Below, one piece after another: positions 43,760 through 49,014 of a DNA stretch of 49,014 bases. The stretch is from Hydrogenimonas sp. Lineage in GTDB: Bacteria; Campylobacterota; Campylobacteria; Campylobacterales; Hydrogenimonadaceae. Within the stretch, counting starts at the first letter, position 1. Every line of letters starts with the position of its first letter. A model generated the notes under the pieces. The model saw only the letters and a list, made by a program, of their open reading frames with translations. It made no database searches and had not been told where the DNA came from. The stretch lies in the NCBI RefSeq assembly GCF_029932565.1, contig NZ_JAOZPV010000005.1:1-49014 (forward strand), in the 5' to 3' direction. Both the position numbers and the translations under genes were made by a program.

Positions 43760-43789
43760 ATATCTGCCGGCAGCCGATGGGACTCGGTA

Positions 43790-44143
43790 TCACTCTTCGT
43801 TTGAAGTTACCTCTCTTTTCCCGAGTGAATCAAGAAACTCTTCGAGGTTGTATTTTGCCCGATACTCGGGTACCATCAGATGGACCATGATGTCCCCGAG
43901 ATCGACAACGGTCCACTGTTCTCCTTCGTCCACTGCAACGAAGGTTTCGCCCGCGGGCTTCAGATCCTCTTTCAGATAGTCGAGCAAAGCGAGAGTATGT
44001 TTGTCTCCCAGTGTTGTGGCGATAATGACAGCCTGTGTCAGGTATTCTTTGTCGTGCAGGTCGAACACCTGAATGTCTTCCGCCTTTTTCTGATCCAGAA
44101 GATCGACGATACGATCGACACGTCGTTGCAACTCTTTTTTCAA
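43790..44143 (-). CDS. rsfS: Ribosomal silencing factor RsfS (YbeB/Iojap family)
   Basis: 117 residues from a TTG at 44143 with GGAG six bases upstream, giving KKELQRRVDRIVDLLDQKKAEDIQVFDL. Further family motifs are YLTQAVIIATTLGDKHTLALLDYL and WTVVDLGDIMVHLMVPEYRAKYNLEEF. RsfS binds L14 and blocks subunit joining in stationary phase or starvation. A reading that starts much further upstream lies inside nadD and lacks family similarity there. It follows nadD on the minus strand, as in many bacteria. Confidence 0.92.
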   Translation of the reverse strand: MKKELQRRVDRIVDLLDQKKAEDIQVFDLHDKEYLTQAVIIATTLGDKHTLALLDYLKEDLKPAGETFVAVDEGEQWTVVDLGDIMVHLMVPEYRAKYNLEEFLDSLGKREVTSNEE

Positions 44144-44169
44144 TCCTACTCCTTCTTTGGAAAAACTGA

Positions 44170-44715
44170 TTATATCTTCGACTTTTTGCTGTAAAACTTT
44201 ACGACATCGTTTCGAATCGGTTCCGGTATCCACCGTGGGTCGATCGTTTTTCGAAGTTGTGTCGAACTGATGGGCATCTCGATCTCGAGACGGATGAATC
44301 CCTCCGGCACAGATTCCTCGTTGCGGGTGGCAACGACCCATCGTACCTTTTTGTCCAATTCGTCGAAACGGTGCCATTTGTGCAGATCTTTGAGATTGTC
44401 GGCGCCGATAATGAGGTAAATTGTATCAAAAAATTGTGCAAAATGGTTGACGGTATCGATCGTATAGGAAGGCCCCTCTTTTTTTATTTCGATGTCGCTG
44501 ACCTCGATTCTCGGATCGAATGCCGTAATGGTTTTGAGCCATCTGTATCGCAGTTCGGGCGGAGCGGTATGCCCCTCTTTGAACGGACTGACATAGGCGG
44601 GTACGACAATCAGCTTGTCGATCTCAAGCTGCTGCAGCGCTTTTTTGATAATCTCGAGATGTCCCAGATGCGGCGGATCGAAACTTCCGCCGAAAATTGC
44701 GATGTTTTTATTCAT
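44170..44715 (-). CDS. nadD: Nicotinate-nucleotide adenylyltransferase
   Basis: 181 residues. Nucleotidyltransferase motif GGSFDPPHLGHLEI, substrate loop VVPAYVSPFKE, and the C-terminal ISSTQLR motif. Converts nicotinate mononucleotide to deamido-NAD. Diverges from gap, which uses NAD, with 64 bases between. rsfS follows 26 bases after the stop. Confidence 0.96.
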   Translation of the reverse strand: MNKNIAIFGGSFDPPHLGHLEIIKKALQQLEIDKLIVVPAYVSPFKEGHTAPPELRYRWLKTITAFDPRIEVSDIEIKKEGPSYTIDTVNHFAQFFDTIYLIIGADNLKDLHKWHRFDELDKKVRWVVATRNEESVPEGFIRLEIEMPISSTQLRKTIDPRWIPEPIRNDVVKFYSKKSKI

Positions 44716-44724
44716 TTAATGGTG

Positions 44725-44730
44725 ATTATA
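44725..44730 (-). promoter_or_regulatory. -10 box for nadD-rsfS
   Basis: The minus strand reads TGTATAAT over this site, 9 bases before the nadD start codon, so the 5' leader would be very short or absent. A TAAAAT at 44743-44748 on the plus strand may serve gap. Confidence 0.5.
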
Positions 44731-44779
44731 CACTTCATTTGATAAAATCGACGTAATTTTTTGACGCTAAGGACAACGG

Positions 44780-45775
44780 GTGGCATTGAGGATAGCGATA
44801 AACGGATATGGCCGTATAGGGCGAAGTGTGGCACGCATCGTATCGAAACGGGAGGATGTCGAACTGGTTGCCATCAACGATCTTGCCGATCCGAAAACGC
44901 TTGTCTATCTGACCAACTTCGACAGTATCCACGGTCCTCTCGATGAAGAGGCGGTGCTCGAAGGCGGGTGTCTGAACTATGCCGGGCAGCGGGTCAGAAT
45001 CTTTCAGACTCCTGATCCTTCGGAACTTCGATTCGCCGATGCCGGTGCGGATGTCGTACTCGAATGCAGCGGCCGGTTCCTTCGCAGCGACATCGTGCAG
45101 ACCCATATCCGCCACGGTGCCAAACGTGTCATCATCTCCGCACCAGCCGAGGACGACACTCCTACCTACGTTTTCGGTGTCAATGCAGATGCATACAAAG
45201 GCGAACCGATCATCTCCAATGCCAGCTGCACCACCAACTGTCTGGGACCCATCGCCAAAACGCTCGATGAGATATATGGGATCCGAACGGGGCTTATGAC
45301 AACGATTCATGCCTATACGGGCGGCCAGAATCTGATGGATGCCCCCACATCCAGAGATTTGCGCCGCTGCCGAGCAGCCGCTGTCAATCTCGTGCCGACG
45401 ACGACCCATGCGGCCGAAGCGATCTATAAAGTTCTTCCGAATCTGAAGGGAAAACTGCATGGCCAGAGTGTTCGGGTCCCTACGCCCGACGTTTCGTTGA
45501 TGGATCTCAATCTCGTTCTCGAGAATGAGACGAGTGTGGACGAAGTCAATCTGCTCTTTCTCGAAAAAGCGAAAACAGAGCTTCGCGGTATTCTGGGTGT
45601 CGATGAGCGGTATGGGGTGAGCCAGGACTTCTGTGGCGATACGCGAAGCGCCATCGTGTCGACCGATCTGACACAGGTGATTGGGGGAAATATGTTGAAG
45701 ATCATGGCATGGTACGACAACGAATGGGGGTACGCCAATCGACTCGTCGACATGGCACTGCATATCTTGCACTAA
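44780..45775 (+). CDS. gap: Glyceraldehyde-3-phosphate dehydrogenase
   Basis: 331 residues from a GTG start behind TAAGGA. N-terminal INGYGRIGR, Asp34 in INDLAD pointing to NAD preference, catalytic Cys150 in SNASCTTNCLGP and the later NLVPTTTHAAEAI. It catalyses the phosphorylating oxidation in glycolysis or its reverse. First in the gap-pgk-tpiA run, the same order as in C. jejuni. Confidence 0.96.
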   Translation: MALRIAINGYGRIGRSVARIVSKREDVELVAINDLADPKTLVYLTNFDSIHGPLDEEAVLEGGCLNYAGQRVRIFQTPDPSELRFADAGADVVLECSGRFLRSDIVQTHIRHGAKRVIISAPAEDDTPTYVFGVNADAYKGEPIISNASCTTNCLGPIAKTLDEIYGIRTGLMTTIHAYTGGQNLMDAPTSRDLRRCRAAAVNLVPTTTHAAEAIYKVLPNLKGKLHGQSVRVPTPDVSLMDLNLVLENETSVDEVNLLFLEKAKTELRGILGVDERYGVSQDFCGDTRSAIVSTDLTQVIGGNMLKIMAWYDNEWGYANRLVDMALHILH

Positions 45776-45829
45776 ACAAAAATATGGCACAATCGATATC
45801 ATAAGAACAAATCAAAACAAAGGGCAACA

Positions 45830-47038
45830 ATGAAGCTTTTGACGATCAAAGATCTTGAACTTGCAGGAAAAAAAGTCTTTATACGATGCGATTTCAATGT
45901 GCCGCTCGACGAGTTTGGCAACATTACCGACGACCGGCGTATCCGGGCGGCACTTCAGACGATCCGGTTCTGTCTCGACCATGAGTGTGCCATCATTCTT
46001 GCGAGCCATATGGGACGGCCCAAGGGAGAGTTCAATGAAAAGTATTCGCTGAAACCTGTGGCAAAACGTCTTCATGCGCTTCTGCATCACGATATTGCCC
46101 TGGCGAAAGATGTGGTGGGTCCGGACGCCGTCGAAAAAGCCAAGGCACTGCAGGGTGGTGAAATTCTGCTGCTCGAAAATGTCCGCTTCGAGCCGGGTGA
46201 AACGAAAAACGATATGGATCTGGCGAAAAAGTTCGCCTCGATGGCGGAGTTTTACGTCAATGACGCGTTCGGTGTCAGCCACCGTGCCCATGCCTCGGTC
46301 GAAGCGATCACGCACTTCTTCGACGAAAATCACAAAGGGGCGGGATTCCTTCTGCAGAAGGAGATCAAATATTTCCACAAACTTCTGAAGAAACCGACAC
46401 GCCCGTTCATGGCGATCGTCGGTGGAAGCAAAGTGTCGGGAAAACTCGAGGCACTCATCAATCTTTTGCCGAAAGTCGACAAACTGGTCGTGGGTGGTGC
46501 AATGGCCTTTACTTTCTGGAAAGCAAGGGGCTATGAAGTGGGGCAGTCGCTTGTCGAAGATGATCTGCTCGAGGATGCAGCGCACATTATGGACGAAGCG
46601 AAGCGGCTGGGTGTCAAATTCTATCTGCCGATCGATTTCGTCGTTGCTCCGGAGTTCAAAGAGGATTCACCGGTCAAGTATGTGACATTTCAGGAGATTC
46701 CGAAAGATTGGATAGGCCTCGATATCGGACTGGCTTCGACACGGCTTTTCCGTGAGGCGTTGGGGGATGTCCAGACGATCCTCTGGAATGGTCCGATGGG
46801 AGTTTACGAAATGGATAAGTTTTCCCGCGGAAGCTTCAAGCTGGCCAACTACGTCGCCGAATCGTACGCGACGAAAATCATCGGCGGGGGCGACACGGCC
46901 GACCTGATCCAGCGTGTCGGCGTGGACGACGAGATGACCTTCATCTCTACCGGCGGCGGTGCGAGCCTGGAGCTTCTCGAAGGCAAAAATCTTCCGGGAA
47001 TCGCCGCCTTGCAGGTAGATGGAGACGAGGATGAGTAA
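45830..47038 (+). CDS. pgk: Phosphoglycerate kinase
   Basis: 402 residues. [20 protein letters not shown] and SHMGRPKG at the N-terminus, the hinge region with [14 protein letters not shown], and the nucleotide-binding GGGDTADL and [16 protein letters not shown] at the C-terminus. Transfers phosphate between 1,3-bisphosphoglycerate and ADP. ATG behind AAAGGG; overlaps tpiA by 8 bases. Confidence 0.97.
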   Translation: MKLLTIKDLELAGKKVFIRCDFNVPLDEFGNITDDRRIRAALQTIRFCLDHECAIILASHMGRPKGEFNEKYSLKPVAKRLHALLHHDIALAKDVVGPDAVEKAKALQGGEILLLENVRFEPGETKNDMDLAKKFASMAEFYVNDAFGVSHRAHASVEAITHFFDENHKGAGFLLQKEIKYFHKLLKKPTRPFMAIVGGSKVSGKLEALINLLPKVDKLVVGGAMAFTFWKARGYEVGQSLVEDDLLEDAAHIMDEAKRLGVKFYLPIDFVVAPEFKEDSPVKYVTFQEIPKDWIGLDIGLASTRLFREALGDVQTILWNGPMGVYEMDKFSRGSFKLANYVAESYATKIIGGGDTADLIQRVGVDDEMTFISTGGGASLELLEGKNLPGIAALQVDGDEDE

Positions 47039-47750
47039 AAAGATTCTCGCCGCCAATTTCAAAACCAACCACACACGAGCCTCGACACATGAATATGTCG
47101 AAGCCCTCGACAGTGCCCTTCAGAAGATGGGATACGGTTCGGAAGTCTATATCTTTCCACCTGCGACGGCACTCGACCGCTTCGCAACCCAAAGCGATAT
47201 CCGCATCGGTGCCCAGAACGCCTATCCGACCGTCAAAGGTTCCTTTACCGGAGAGACAGGGCTGGAGCAGCTGGGGGAGTTCGGTATTGAAACCCTATTG
47301 ATCGGGCATAGTGAGCGCCGTCACATTCTCGGCGAGACGCAGGAATTCATCGCCCAAAAATATGCCTGGTTCAAAGAGCAGAATTTTACGATCGTCTACT
47401 GTATCGGCGAACCGCTGGAAGTGCGTGAAGCGGGAGACGAAGCGGTACGACGCTATATAGTCGAGCAGCTCGAGGGCATCGACACGGTCTACGACAGGCT
47501 CATTCTCGCCTATGAACCGGTCTGGGCCATCGGGACCGGCAAAACCGCGACCCCCGATCTGATCGAAGCCACCCATACAATGATAAAAAATCTAAGCGAG
47601 CGTCCTCTGCTATACGGCGGCAGTGTCAAACCTGCCAACATCGCGGAGATTCTGGCCGTTCCGGGATGCGACGGCGCGTTGATCGGCACGGCGAGCTGGG
47701 AGGTCGAAAGCATGTTGGACATGCTTTCGAAGGTAAAAGGTGAAAAGTAA
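47031..47750 (+). CDS. tpiA: Triosephosphate isomerase
   Basis: 239 residues from the ATG at 47031 behind GGAGACGAGG. Catalytic residues: Lys11 in AANFKTN, His in LIGHSERRH and Glu in [15 protein letters not shown]; loop SGYGGSVKP-type segment ([12 protein letters not shown]) near the end. An ATG four codons earlier is an alternative. The last residues (SKVKGEK) and the stop codon are encoded by the left repeat arm of the element that follows, so the 3' end may have been altered by it. Confidence 0.95.
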   Translation: MSKKILAANFKTNHTRASTHEYVEALDSALQKMGYGSEVYIFPPATALDRFATQSDIRIGAQNAYPTVKGSFTGETGLEQLGEFGIETLLIGHSERRHILGETQEFIAQKYAWFKEQNFTIVYCIGEPLEVREAGDEAVRRYIVEQLEGIDTVYDRLILAYEPVWAIGTGKTATPDLIEATHTMIKNLSERPLLYGGSVKPANIAEILAVPGCDGALIGTASWEVESMLDMLSKVKGEK

Positions 47751-47760
47751 AAGGTAAAAG

Positions 47761-49012
<1,252 letters not shown>

Positions 49013-49014
49013 GT

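Noticed and set aside
43690-43789. Possible tRNA or SRP RNA in the argS-rsfS gap
   Set aside because: No cloverleaf or T-loop sequence, and the conserved SRP RNA loop is absent.

Overview
The window looks like chromosome from a free-living, motile member of the Campylobacterota (the former Epsilonproteobacteria). Product families and gene order both point there. From memory of Campylobacter jejuni gene order, four runs are recognisable: rpmE-rsmI-rlmB-(two small envelope genes)-aminotransferase-hom-yraN-trxA-trxB; dapB next to purF; an SPFH-family gene next to ilvE; and rpsB-tsf-ABC ATPase-fliR-acidic protein-gmk-tatA-argS, followed by rsfS-nadD-gap-pgk-tpiA-fabI. The genus cannot be fixed from this sequence. 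TTG, GTG and one probable CTG start codon are used.

Bases 1-15110 are a type IV pilus / MSHA-like locus. It begins inside a large LamG-containing surface or tip protein, followed by four minor pilin-like proteins and then an mshI-J-K-L-M-N-E-G assembly set (inner-membrane platform, secretin, AAA ATPase, TPR protein, extension ATPase, platform protein). A 31-codon membrane peptide follows mshG. Two major-pilin-like genes read in from the opposite strand. Nearly all plus-strand genes overlap by 4-10 bases, which suggests one translationally coupled operon.

Bases 15200-28939 are mostly housekeeping genes: L31 and two rRNA methyltransferases, two envelope proteins, amino-acid synthesis (aminotransferase, hom, dapB), a stand-alone Cys-type formate-dehydrogenase-like molybdoenzyme lying between hom and yraN, a thioredoxin/thioredoxin reductase pair around a small membrane protein, purF and a radical SAM protein. 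Bases 29037-32897 form a minus-strand operon: ilvE, an SPFH membrane protein, hisIE and two DUF2393 proteins. Bases 32995-35568 hold an aldehyde dehydrogenase, a DUF523 protein, a small minus-strand ORF and bcp.

Bases 35848-43616 carry rpsB-tsf-ABC-fliR, a secreted PLD-type nuclease on the other strand, a very acidic receiver-like protein, gmk, tatA and argS. Bases 43790-49012 carry rsfS and nadD (minus strand) diverging from gap-pgk-tpiA-fabI.

The most unusual structure is between tpiA and fabI: a four-helix-bundle (23S-IVS-like) ORF enclosed by a 32-base imperfect inverted repeat, with a third repeat copy at its own stop codon. Similar ORF-less inverted repeats occur at several other gene junctions, usually just upstream of a ribosome-binding site. 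They may be collapsed or empty versions of the same kind of element. No stretch of 300 bases or more lacks a gene. I saw no tRNA, rRNA, CRISPR array, transposase or prophage gene.
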